From positions 186,001 through 250,000 of the forward strand of contig JAGMUV010000002.1 in assembly GCA_020744425.1 (NCBI GenBank): a stretch of DNA of 64,000 bases, written 5' to 3'. Numbering within the stretch: position 1 is the first letter of the stretch; each line of letters begins with the position of its first letter. The notes under the pieces were generated by a model that was not told where the DNA came from, ran no database searches, and saw nothing but the letters and a program-made list of their open reading frames with translations. This document shows, one piece after another, positions 10,401-19,900 of this stretch. The position numbers were made by a program, and so were the translations under genes. The stretch comes from Dactylonectria macrodidyma. Its lineage: Eukaryota; Ascomycota; Sordariomycetes; Hypocreales; Nectriaceae.

Positions 10401-12387
10401 TCCGACCCCACAGACAACGGCACCGCCATCCGAAAGCCCGGATCCTCCATTTTCTACGCCGCCGGAACAGCCCGGCAGCCCAACTAGCAGGCAACCTAGC
10501 CCGGAGCCGACACAGACGTCAGAGCCGGCTAGACGAGGGGGCCCACGAGGACCGCGAAGACCGTGGCCTGCTGCGTCTCGAGCCTCAGACCGCATCAGGG
10601 GCCAAGGAACCGGCCCAGCAGACGAACCAGCTATCGATCCAATCCGAAAGGCTAGCTTTTTCAGCAGCTTCTTCAACGGAAGGGAAGAAAAGCTCCACAG
10701 ACGGAACCTTCCGCCGGAACCTAGGACTTTCAAAGAGCTAGAAAATCACCCCTTTGGCCGCCAATTCAAGCAGGCCTGCGAGATCCAGATGAGAGACCTG
10801 TGGGGTCAAGGGACCTTTGAGGCTGTTCTATCCGAACAGGCCAAAAAGACCCCTATCCCGACGACCTGGGTCTTTAAATACAAGACGGATAAGCATGGGT
10901 TCCTTACGAAGTTCAAGGCCCGGCTCTGTGTCCGAGGGGATCTTCAGCCCCTTGACGACAAAGAGACCTATGCAGCAACCTTAGCAGGAAGGTCCTTCCG
11001 GGTCCTTATGGCTATAGCAGCTAAATTCCAGCTAGAGGCTAGGCAGCTAGACGCAATCAACGCCTTCACCAACAGCCCACTAGACGAAGAAGTCTACATC
11101 CGCTGCCCGGATGGATTCAAACGGCACGGATGGAGTCTACGGCTACGAAAGGCCCTATACGGGCTACGCAGATCACCCTTACTGTGGCAACGAGACCTCC
11201 TTCAGACCTTCCAGCAGCTAGGTCTGCAGCAGTGTGCAGAAGACCCTTGTATCTGCAACAACAGCTGGCTGACCGTCTTCTTCTACGTTGACGATATCGT
11301 CTTGCTATATCGAACAAAGGATCAGCTAGCTGCTGAGACCCTGATCAATAGGCTCAAACAGCGGTATCAGATGCAGGACCTTGGGGACCTTTCCTGGTTC
11401 CTAGGGATCCGAATTCTAAGGGATAAGCTAGCTAAGAAGCTGTGGCTCTGTCAGGACTCATACATCGAGAAAACAGCTGCCCGCTTTAAGGTCAAGCTAA
11501 CCGACGATTTCAAAGGAAACCCTCTACCAACCAACGACCTACGGAAAAACCCGTATCAAGCCCAGCAGGACCAGGTGATCCTATTCCAGCAGAAAGTCGG
11601 ATCGATCAACTACATCGCAGTCATCAGCCGGCCTGACGTAGCTAAGGCCGCAGCCCGGCTAGCAGAACACTTACTCAATCCAACGGAAGACCATCACCGG
11701 ATCGCAGATAGGGTCATCATCTACCTCTACGCAACCCGATATCTAGCTATCCAATTCAGCGGTCAAAGCTCTCAAATACCGATCATTCAAATCGCAATTC
11801 CAATAGCCGGATCAGCAGCCGGATCAGCAGCCGCCCCGGGCCCGGCCGATCAGACGGATCAGGACCTCGAATTCCTAGTTGCATCAGACGCAGCCTTCGC
11901 AGACGACCCGAAGACCCGGAAATCGTCCCAAGGGATGATCATGACTCTGTTCGGCGGACCTATTAGCTGGAAAGCCGGGAAACAGGATACAGTTACAACT
12001 TCATCTACAGAAGCAGAGCTCCTTGCTTTCACACACACAGCTAAGGAAGCCCTAGCTACCCAACGGCTATTCCAACAGCTAGACCTTCAGCTAGACCAAC
12101 AGCTAGTCATTCAGTGTGACAACCAACAGACGATCCGGCTCATCACTCTGCAGATCCCGCGGATCCGAACAGCCCTACGGCACGTTGATATCCACAGCTG
12201 TTGGGCCCGGCAGTCCTACTTCAATGGATTATTTCAAGTCAAATACACGAAAACAGCAGAGATGCTAGCAGACGGTCTGACCAAGCCCCTGCCTGGTCAG
12301 AAATTCGAACTCTTCGTCAGACAGCTAGGACTTATTGATATCAGGAGTCTAATCGAGACACAGATCGAGACAGATGACGAGGGCTAG
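7453..12387 (+). CDS. copia gag-pol polyprotein (1,644 aa)
   Basis: Single frame with domains in copia order. The gag-like region occupies roughly residues 1-270 and ends in a compact zinc knuckle (CLCGKQHFYSKC, about 275-286; spacing C-x1-C-x3-H-x4-C). The aspartic protease motif FILDSGSDTHI is near 405. The pre-integrase HHCC segment (WHQRLGHL) begins near 561. Integrase core acidic residues lie in YIDLF (about 622), HRDND (about 686) and the NGPAERSGG region (about 722). A long Asp/Glu/Pro-rich linker spans about 890-1070. Reverse transcriptase follows (about 1080-1350) with FFYVDDIVLLY near 1277. RNase H is at about 1475-1600 (VASDAAFADD, STEAELLAF). There is no frameshift or internal stop. 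The start is the first ATG after the 182-bp leader. Confidence 0.97.
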   Translation: MGVADTEASSWAKLNGPSDWKHWIASIRKSATTKDVWDFIDPFKENKKSLARPVFPTAADIKPDATRLSELTPDQRIDLNGLEKQYLENVRIYEKRQKALSAIQDRIILTVGNYRDVIDDEDDVAKELALLRARIQPATWFHEREVLDRYRTALKGPGRTKTKDWVTSWQKVLTEARNLGLPDSKGLRPTLDFLEAVRPMDLTFADIWMNKIQYKASKGKKDWEAKIPDGIEISELFEKQATETKAPKGSFSTFQKTGSSKPAGSNGSEGPKTPCLCGKQHFYSKCPYLVTSIRPAGWKPNQDIEFQINQQLEDPATKQRVDRALQRQKPRDTQPGAPKATTDNRDEGYIKGSSFAGLSLQTTQPPDQQQGQQLGRQPEQQPALTILSTASVITVPGRVYPLRDSFILDSGSDTHICNNLLRFSSYQPSRNPEPIFAGGSELQILGYGQVNLRLEDGLFQLRRAAYIPGFHTNVVSLDLMILAGYNWNPKTGAVFQGIETIFYTRRYHRQQVIEFNEVRPISATAAAAASADQGRPTGLLAAAAASSKDPRAPQTAESILWHQRLGHLNARALEHLTDQTLGVRIKGPIAIDCEACSLAKASRQVSRRSPQTIAPRPYWRVYIDLFSFHTSYDGKQAALLIKDEYTGLIHIYLLSDQTQDSVLGALQAFVSYIRTQYGLRICRIHRDNDRALGIRSINWMTDEGIEDEPSSPHNPAQNGPAERSGGVIAPKNRSMLLGSNLPPDLWSEGWKTAVFLYNRSPQQARDWKTPLGLLISWLQDQGKDTGFVSRQPDLTHLRAFGCRAYPMTTEALKSTQKRDLKTAAHAEIGYLVGYDSNNIFRIWIPERSEVRRVRDVTFDEKTFYDPKNHPIPQPIRQPRVRFLLPAHIDSDSDEDEEIRSTIEVALDDPDQHEQPDQHDLDRSDGPEDTDPDDATDRTEATPDLANPDSPGSPDPEDLAFQDLDLNEQEDKDSDDDDDEDPYLPTPQTTAPPSESPDPPFSTPPEQPGSPTSRQPSPEPTQTSEPARRGGPRGPRRPWPAASRASDRIRGQGTGPADEPAIDPIRKASFFSSFFNGREEKLHRRNLPPEPRTFKELENHPFGRQFKQACEIQMRDLWGQGTFEAVLSEQAKKTPIPTTWVFKYKTDKHGFLTKFKARLCVRGDLQPLDDKETYAATLAGRSFRVLMAIAAKFQLEARQLDAINAFTNSPLDEEVYIRCPDGFKRHGWSLRLRKALYGLRRSPLLWQRDLLQTFQQLGLQQCAEDPCICNNSWLTVFFYVDDIVLLYRTKDQLAAETLINRLKQRYQMQDLGDLSWFLGIRILRDKLAKKLWLCQDSYIEKTAARFKVKLTDDFKGNPLPTNDLRKNPYQAQQDQVILFQQKVGSINYIAVISRPDVAKAAARLAEHLLNPTEDHHRIADRVIIYLYATRYLAIQFSGQSSQIPIIQIAIPIAGSAAGSAAAPGPADQTDQDLEFLVASDAAFADDPKTRKSSQGMIMTLFGGPISWKAGKQDTVTTSSTEAELLAFTHTAKEALATQRLFQQLDLQLDQQLVIQCDNQQTIRLITLQIPRIRTALRHVDIHSCWARQSYFNGLFQVKYTKTAEMLADGLTKPLPGQKFELFVRQLGLIDIRSLIETQIETDDEG

Positions 12388-12525
12388 CAGAGCCCGATTT
12401 CCTTCTATCAGTCTTTTCCTTCAATTTCCTATCCCTATTTTCCTAGCCTACGCAACAACCGTCCTTCCAACAAGGGCCATTTTCCTATATTTCCTATCTA
12501 TTCAGTTTGAATCCCCATTCAACCT

Positions 12526-12532
12526 GGGGGGG
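12526..12532 (+). other. copia polypurine tract
   Basis: A run of seven G followed by TA directly precedes the 3' LTR. This is the expected position for the plus-strand primer; its sequence alone is weak evidence. Confidence 0.6.
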
Positions 12533-12534
12533 TA

Positions 12535-12785
12535 TGTCACATCTATCAACTGTTGAGACTGAAGATAAAGTCTCAAAGGCTCGGATCTCTAATAAACCGG
12601 TCTCAAAGACCCGGCTTCCTAACAAGCCGGTCTCGAAGACCCGGATCCCTTGGGATCCGGTCTACCGAGAACCTTATCATAGCTATGAGGGCAACCTACA
12701 AATAGGTCTGCCGCGAGCCCTCAGTTAGATAGAAATCAAGAGCTTCTACTTACATCACAATGCACCCTTCCTATCAGATGCAACA
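12535..12785 (+). repeat. copia 3' LTR
   Basis: 251-bp copy of 7020-7270 with no difference found on reading, including the 30-bp tandem array. Confidence 0.95.
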
Positions 12786-12790
12786 GCATC
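12786..12790. repeat. copia target-site duplication, right copy (GCATC)
   Basis: Second GCATC, directly after the 3' LTR; see 7015-7019. Confidence 0.95.
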
Positions 12791-12905
12791 TCTCAGCGTG
12801 AGACAAACGGACAAGACTTGACGTTCTGTAAGTTGATTGTATTTGCAGCCTTGTTGACGCTGCTGACCGAAATTTCCAAAAGACCTAGACCAGATGGATG
12901 ATTGA
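12791..12905 (+). pseudogene. displaced 3' end of the monooxygenase
   Basis: If the element and one GCATC are removed, the exon that stops at 7019 continues here in frame. The coding parts are 12791-12827 and 12883-12905, with a 55-bp intron between them (GTAAGT donor, CTGAC branch site, AAAAG acceptor). It then reads SQRETNGQDLTF, YLDQMDD and a TGA stop. MGNG...DLxFYL is the usual C-terminus of this monooxygenase family. The uninterrupted protein would be 581 residues. The fragment is now cut off from its promoter by 5.8 kb of transposon. Confidence 0.85.
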
Positions 12906-13440
12906 GACTTGCATTCGGGGATGTTTTGAATCGCGATGGGATAGCAAGATTGAAATTGAATTGTTATAATCGAATTTCCCATCATCCTCTTTTCATCGCA
13001 TGGAAGCTTCGTTGATACCAATTTGGTACACACATGGAGACGATATCTCATAGTCTACGTAAATTATTTGACAATCATTGCTAAATAAACTGACTACCTG
13101 GCCTTTCAAGCGAATGTTGAGATTCACTCTGAATCTAAATTTGTTAGGATTGTAGGTGCTTGAGCATGTCGTCCTGGTATCTGCTGGTGGGTTGTTCTCT
13201 GTGACTTCTGGTATTTCGCCACTCTCCTGAAGCCCGATACTATCACATTGACAAGTTTCAGCTAACTTGATAGAAATGCAGCATTAAATGTTTAAGATGA
13301 CTGGATTCTCGAATGAGACCCAAACGAATGTTTGCGAGTCAGAAGTCATTCTTAGTCAGCTCTAGAATACTACAAAGACTTAACTGAGTCAACGTAATGA
13401 GTAAGCTTTAGTGCAAGTATAGAACGGGTGAGCAGTGAGA
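12906..13440. other. intergenic region upstream of the dehydrogenase
   Basis: About 535 bp of moderately AT-rich sequence. I see no gene or repeat. It should contain the promoter of the downstream dehydrogenase. Confidence 0.45.
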
Positions 13441-13448
13441 TATATAAG
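13441..13448 (+). promoter_or_regulatory. possible TATA box of the dehydrogenase
   Basis: TATATAAG lies 65 bp upstream of the ATG at 13506 but only 44 bp upstream of the ATG at 13485. The spacing slightly favours the second ATG as start. Confidence 0.4.
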
Positions 13449-13505
13449 TCCTTTTGGATTTGAGAAAGGCTGTCGAATATCCCCTTGTACCCCACAAAAT
13501 TCGAA

Positions 13506-14378
13506 ATGGCCTTTAGTAAAGATGAGTTAAAGTTGAATGGAGGAATCGCTGTCATCACCGGGGCTGGAGGTGGTATTGGGTCTGGTTTGGCACGACGCGC
13601 TGGCCAATTGGGAATGACGGTCATCGTTGCTGACATCGCGATCGACAAAGCAGAGGAGGTAACAAGCGATATTCGGAGCACAGGTGGCAAGGCAGAAGCC
13701 ATAGCGGTGGATGTCTCTCGCCCTGAGGAACTCGACCGCCTCGCCGATTATACCTTCACAAACTACGGAACAGTCCGACTCCTAGTGAATAATGCCGGCA
13801 TAGAGACGTTGGGCTTTTGCTGGGAGATTCCAGCGGCACGATGGGAGTCGACTTTGAATATCAACATCCATGGCGTCGTCCACGGCGTCCGCGCTTTTGC
13901 CCCACGGATGCTTGCCGCAAAGGAAGAATGTTGGATCGCCAATTTATCCAGTGCTGGTGCATTCGGCATGATACCCACACAGGCAGCCTACATCATGACA
14001 AAGCATGCGGTGCAGTCATTCTCGGAAGGTCTTTTCCTTGACATGAAGCTCATCGGAGCCCCAATTCATGTTTGCTCCGTCATCCCAGGGTTGATGAGAA
14101 CCGGAATCTTTCGCAATGGCTCAGGCGCTCCAGATGCGGACCCTGATAGGAGCCAGCTGAGAGCATATCAGAAGGCCATGTCGGAAATGGCCAGGGATTA
14201 TGGTATGGATATCAAGCAAGGAAGCGAAATCATCATGAGAAAAGTCGCTGCTGGCGAATTTTGGGTAACAACACATCCTGAAACAACAGCAAGGATCGTC
14301 GCGGGCCGTATTGAATTTCTGACGAAGGAAAGCAACCCTGAAATCATGCCCGGATCAAAGCATCTTCTAGACTTTTAA
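13506..14378 (+). CDS. short-chain dehydrogenase/reductase (SDR)
   Basis: NAD(P)-dependent oxidoreductase of the classical SDR family, acting on a hydroxyl or keto group; the substrate is unknown. It is intronless and 290 residues from the chosen ATG. A second in-frame ATG at 13485 would add MYPTKFE; the TATA spacing and the position of the Rossmann fold favour 13506. The cofactor motif TGAGGGIGSG is near residue 20, NNAGIE near 96, a catalytic Ser in NLSSAGAF, and YIMTK supplies the Tyr-x3-Lys pair. The GLM(R)TG segment after the active site is typical. It is in the same orientation as the monooxygenase, which suggests consecutive steps on one substrate. The frame is intact although the gene lies between two transposon blocks. 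Confidence 0.92.
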   Translation: MAFSKDELKLNGGIAVITGAGGGIGSGLARRAGQLGMTVIVADIAIDKAEEVTSDIRSTGGKAEAIAVDVSRPEELDRLADYTFTNYGTVRLLVNNAGIETLGFCWEIPAARWESTLNINIHGVVHGVRAFAPRMLAAKEECWIANLSSAGAFGMIPTQAAYIMTKHAVQSFSEGLFLDMKLIGAPIHVCSVIPGLMRTGIFRNGSGAPDADPDRSQLRAYQKAMSEMARDYGMDIKQGSEIIMRKVAAGEFWVTTHPETTARIVAGRIEFLTKESNPEIMPGSKHLLDF

Positions 14379-14466
14379 GTAGTTGTAAACGCACCTCCTG
14401 ATGTCGAGTTGTGCTGCACAATGCGCACCAATAGCTACTGGTCAAACTATAAATCTCTCATGTATA

Positions 14467-14507
14467 ACGTACTTGATAAGCATGCGTCGCATCCAAGTAT
14501 GCGACGC
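14467..14507 (+). repeat. MITE left terminal inverted repeat with internal palindrome
   Basis: Pairs with 24887-24927. It contains a perfect 9-bp stem, GCGTCGCAT / ATGCGACGC, around a 6-base loop (14485-14508), so each end of the element can also fold on itself. Confidence 0.75.
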
Positions 14508-14639
14508 ACTTATACTGTATACCTAAAAGTATAAACTTTAAATTTTCTAAAATGGGCTAACGTATATGATAAGCGAGTGGGACAAACAAGCGAGCGTGAC
14601 AAAAATCTCTCAACTTATATCATTTCTATTTAATTACTT

Positions 14640-16320
14640 TATTCTTAACCACGTACTATATTAGACTTAAATATTAAGGCTAGAATCCTTCTTACCCTTC
14701 AGGCTCTTCAAAATGATCTAAAATTAAAGCTCCGACGTGCTATAGAGATCTATAAAGTTGGTCGTATGATGTTATAGCGCTGGCAGAAGGGCATTCTTTC
14801 TACGTATAATACTATTCTAAAATCATGCTGACTATCTGATCTAGAGGAATAGATCATTATTCAGTTCATTCTTAACCTAGATTCATGAGGATTTCCCTTA
14901 CGACTGCGTAGTGTTAAAGAAATGGCTAACTGACTGCTCGCTGACTGCAATGTATTACTTATTAGCAAGCGCTAGGCTTTAAACTTCATTAGGTAATACT
15001 AAGAGCTTAAGATGCGTTTTTTTTATAAATATAACTATTAGAAGGCTAAATGCAAAGATCTAGTTATTATTTATAACTAGTTTAGGCTTATAAAGAATAT
15101 AATTATAAAATATAGTATTAACTTAGTTAATATTTATAACTTTAATAAGACTAGCTTTATAATAGGCATATTTATAAATAGAATAGTTATTATAAGTATA
15201 AATAAGTATAAAAACCTGAAATTAGTTTAGTTTAGAAACTAGGAATGAGTTATAATTATTTAAGCGATTAATATAAAAAGCTAGGCGATTTAGCCGTTTA
15301 TTATAATTATAAGCTAATATTATCTTACTAACTAGTACTAAGAAAGCAACCTCCTAAGCAATTAGGCTATTATAATAACTCTAAATAGCTAGACTAATAA
15401 TAAAATAGGTCTTAAATAGCTTAAGCACTTTAATTAGTATATAAAGAATCGATTAACTAGTTATTATTATCTTCTAATCCTTAATAAGCATAAAAGTTAC
15501 TACTCTATTAACTTTAAGAAATATTATAAAGAGAATAATATTATTATACTTTATATACTGCCTTATTTATCTTACTTACTCTAGCCTCTTAATATTAAGT
15601 GCTTTAAGCCATTTAAAACAGCCTATAGTTAAATAATTAAGCAATTAATTAAATACTCTATAACCTACGTTTTAAAGACTGAGTTCTTCTTAGCCTTCTA
15701 TACTACTTATATAGCCACTATAATAAGGAGTAATATTAAAGGAGGTTTTTAAAGGGCTAGACTTATTCCTTTAAACTTAGAAAATATTATATTAAAGCTT
15801 AATATATAGCTATAGACTCTAATACTGGCTATAGAGGAGGTCAGCCTCCCTAACCCTTGGGTCTTAAAGATCCTAAAGATAGTACTTAAGGCTAGCTCTT
15901 AGACTAAATACTTAGAAAGATAAATTAGAAAGTATTAGAATAGCTCTTTAGTATTTATTCTTAAGGCTCTTAAGTCATTTTCTAAAGGAATAATAGTAAT
16001 AATGTATTAAATAGTATTATTAAAGTCTAAAAACTAGATCCTTTAATAAGTAAATAAGAATCTTAGTAAGCAGCATAAAGTAAAAAGAACCTGCTTATAT
16101 AAAGGAGGGAAGATAACTTTAGATAAGGGGAGGGATAAGATAGATCAGAGAGACATTAATATGCAAGTAGTGGCTAAATCGTTAAGAAGTAGTGATTAAA
16201 GGAGGTTAGCGCTACTAAGGGAAAGGCGCTATAGAATATATAGAAAGGCTGGTTATAATATAAGAACCTATTAGATTATAATTAAGACCTCTAAAGAAGA
16301 GTATAGTAATTAGTTTTAAT
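14640..16320 (+). pseudogene. pogo/Fot1-type transposase, RIP-destroyed
   Basis: Reading through many stops gives the order of a pogo (DDE_1 superfamily) transposase: an N-terminal helix-turn-helix (LRRAIEIYKVGR, about 14730), a second HTH segment with ADCNVLLI...ALNFI (about 14940) and the catalytic start IYNFNKTSF near 15135. The C-terminal third has FFLAFYTTYIATIIRSNIKGGF near 15690-15750 and a Lys/Arg-rich tail. The family has NFDETGF at the catalytic start; here Asp and Glu are Asn and Lys, as G-to-A change predicts. No functional product is possible. Confidence 0.75.
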
Positions 16321-16384
16321 TAATTAATAGTATTATTATAGTTTTATTAAGGTTTAAATCTTAGAGGTTAGAATTTTTATTACA

Positions 16385-16389
16385 CTCAC
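16385..16389. repeat. gypsy target-site duplication, left copy (CTCAC)
   Basis: CTCAC precedes the 5' LTR; the right copy at 24535-24539 is CTCGC. They differ by one G-to-A transition. Confidence 0.7.
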
Positions 16390-16825
16390 TATTATAACCC
16401 GTGTAATATAAATGCCTGGTATTATATAGCCTTTATAAATTTCTTACTAATTATAAGTAATTATTATAAACTATAGAATAATTATTATAATCACTCTTAT
16501 AATTACTATAATTATTTCTATAATTATTATAATTACCTTTATAATAAAAGTAATTAAACCTTATACTATATAGTATATAAACCTAAAGAACTAGCTATTA
16601 TTAGAATACTAGCTCTTTAGCTATTAATATAATTTAGTTACTTTAATTTATTCTAATTACTATATATTATTATATATTAACTATTACTTAATATAATACT
16701 ATAATTACTGCTTAATAAGTATAACCTAACTATTCTATTAATATAGACCTTAGTCTATCCCTTAAGAACCCTTTTTAAGCTATTCTATACTCTATATAGC
16801 CTAGCCTAAGAATATAACTATTATA
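16390..16825 (+). repeat. gypsy 5' LTR
   Basis: 436 bp, collinear with 24099-24534 and with the solo LTR at 55.9 kb. It begins TATTATAACCC (probably TGTTATAACCC before mutation) and ends ACTATTATA. Confidence 0.85.
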
Positions 16826-16929
16826 TATTAATAGCTCTTATTTAAATAGTTACTTTATATACTAAGTAATATTTAATAAATTATAATAGTACTTACTATA
16901 CTTTTTAATAATATATCCTTATTTAAAAG

Positions 16930-19900
16930 AAAGGCCTTAGCGCTCCTTAAGAATAGAGATAATAATAAATATATAGAAGCTTCTAATAATAAGTATAAAG
17001 AAGAACTTAGAGAGCTCTATATAAAGAACGAACGACTTTTTATAAGACTTACTAAGCTCTTAGCTCTAGGAATGCATACTAATACTATATAAGAAGAAGA
17101 GTATTATTAAAATAAAAAACGCTTTAAGCAGTTATATATATAACTCTAGGCTCTACTAAGTAACCTTACTTTAAATATAATTATTATAACTATAGAATAA
17201 AAGATTACTAAACTTATTACTAAATTAGTATAAACTAAGAATAATTAAGAATAATAAGCAGCTTAACTCATAAGATATAAACAGCCTATTATAATAGTAT
17301 GTATTTATAATATAAGAGAAACTATTAGGCTTAAATAGTTACTTAAGTTTAATAAAAACTTAAAGAAGCTATAAGAATACTTTACTAGCCTTAAGTCTTA
17401 CTATATATACTATTTATCGCTATTTATAAGTAATTTATTTAAAGTATAATATACTATAAGAAGACTAAAAAGTAAAGTAATTTAAAACTATAAGTTAATT
17501 TTAAAAGACTTTATAACCTAAGCCTTAAGTTAGTAAAAGCCTAAGATAACTATAATATTTAATAGCTTTAATAAATATAAGTAATTACTAATTAATAACT
17601 ATAGTAAATAGGATAAGAAATATAATATACTTAATACTATTAAGAAACTTAAATAAATAAAAGCAGTATTTAAATACTTTTTAGAGTTTTAATATATTAT
17701 AATAAAACTTAATTAATTAAATAAAAACCTTATTAATAAGTTTTATTAGAACCTAAAGGATAATATTAAGGATAAACTTACTAAAAATATAGATCTACTT
17801 ATAGATTTTACTTAGTATACTAAACTTATTATTATAATTAATAACTAACTATTTAAATAATAAATAGAAAAATAGAATATTAATAGTAATAATAATAGTT
17901 AGAAAATAAAAACCTATACTAACTAAGAGAAACTATAAACCTTTAATACTTCTTATAATACTATAATAAGACCTATAAAATTTAGAATAATATAATAATA
18001 ACCTTAATAAAGAAAGAAAATATTTAATTATTATAACTATAATAAGCTAGGATACTTCTTATATAACTATAAGAAACCTAAAAAAGAGAAAAAACTATTT
18101 AAGCCTATTATTATACTTACTTATAGTATTAATTTAATTAAAAAGAAAGATAATCTCCTTACCTAATCTATTAATATAACCCAAAGTGGCTATAATGGAT
18201 GCTTTAGTAAAGCAGGACTATTCTAAGACTAAATAGTAGACTTAAAATATAAAGATATATCCTAAAGAAGGCTGATTAGTAGGACTAACCTTATAAATAA
18301 ATAAATACTAGATAATAAATGCGAAAAGAAGTATAGTAAATAAAGTTAATAAATAAAAAGGGAAAAGGATGACTCTAAAGTATGCGAATAGTGGCTATAA
18401 ATAAAGCGAGAAGTAGTGCACTAATATAAAGCAAAAAAGAAAAGAGAATAAGAAGAAAGGACCTAAGAAGTAATAACTAAGAAGTAGAAACTAATTCCTA
18501 TAAACTAAGTCTCTAATTACCTAGCTATTACACTCTGACCTAAGGGAGTGCATACTATTACTATAGTCTAATAACTTAGGGAAAACCTAGTATAAATAAA
18601 AGACTTTAATAATTATAAAATCCTAAATCGATAACCTAATTATATATAGACTAATAAAAACAGGCCATAAAGATAGACTACTATACTAAATAGTAGTATA
18701 ATATATAACTATATTATATAATAACCTGCTCTCTAACTATAGGTTAGTATAAGATAAGATATATACTAAGCTAAGAAGGCTAAGTATAATATTAAAGATA
18801 AGGATATTCTTATACTAGTAGATAAATACTTAGAATTAAATAATAAATTCTAAAGTATTACTTTAGAAGAATAAGACGCACTAGCCTATATAATAGAAGA
18901 CATTTAGATCGAATAATTCACTAGAGAATAATAAGATCTTATAAAAGAAGCAGATATTTATATCCAAGCCTTATATTAATAAAGTGAAAAGAACCTATAA
19001 AACCTAAGAGAATGGAAATTATAAAGAGATAAATCCTATATATATTAAATATACTAAAAGTATAATAAAATCTTATAAGCATTATATATATACTATAAAT
19101 ATATTATATATTATAAAGATAAGCTATAATAAGATTACTTCTTAATTTAAGTAAATAGATAATCTATTATAACTCTATATAAAAAGAAAGATATAAAAGA
19201 CTACTATATATAGAAATAGTATAAATACTTTAGTATTACTTAACTAATAAAGTATAATATAGATTATTTAATTAATTATTAAAGGCTTAATATAAAACTT
19301 ATAGACTATTAATAGCCTGAATATTAAATATATATATATAATAAGGTTAATATATAGTATAAGTATAATTAAAAATAGATATTCTAACCCTTATAAAATA
19401 AAATAATAGAGAGTATAAAAAACTCTTAATACTATTTATAATAGAGTAATAAATAGGCATAGAGCTAGAGGAAGCAGAACCTCTTAAAATAAGAGCTCTA
19501 TACATAACTAAAAGCGTATAATTAATAAAATAGTACTTAGAAATATAAGTATAAATTAAGAGAAACTAGCTGCCCGCCTTAGTAAATAATAGCGCAGAAT
19601 TTAACTATATTCACTCTATAGTAATAAACATATTAAAACTCCTATAGAAAGATAAAGCGAATCTATATAAAGTATATAATCTTAAAAGAACTCCTTTTAG
19701 CTATAATAATAGAAAAATAATTAAAGAGCTTAATTATCTTAAGATTTTTATAAAAGGATAAAATAAAGGAATTTTATTTAATATAATACTTATTATATAC
19801 TATGCTTTAGTCTTAGAATACTTATAATTAAAATGAGTTAATTGAATAATAAACTGAAAGACTGGCTAAGTGAACTTTAATAATATTAATAATTACTTTT

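Larger units (their letters stand above)
7020..12785 (+). mobile_element. intact Ty1/copia LTR retrotransposon, 5,766 bp
   Basis: Complete element: 251-bp LTRs that look identical on reading, each starting TGTCACATC and ending GATGCAACA. A primer-binding site follows the 5' LTR, there is one uninterrupted 1,644-codon gag-pol frame, and a G-rich tract sits just before the 3' LTR. It is flanked by 5-bp GCATC duplications. Base composition is balanced and there is no TA drift, unlike the transposon block at 14.5-24.9 kb. Identical LTRs and an open frame indicate a recent insertion, and the element may still be mobile. It has the same orientation as the host gene. Confidence 0.97.
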
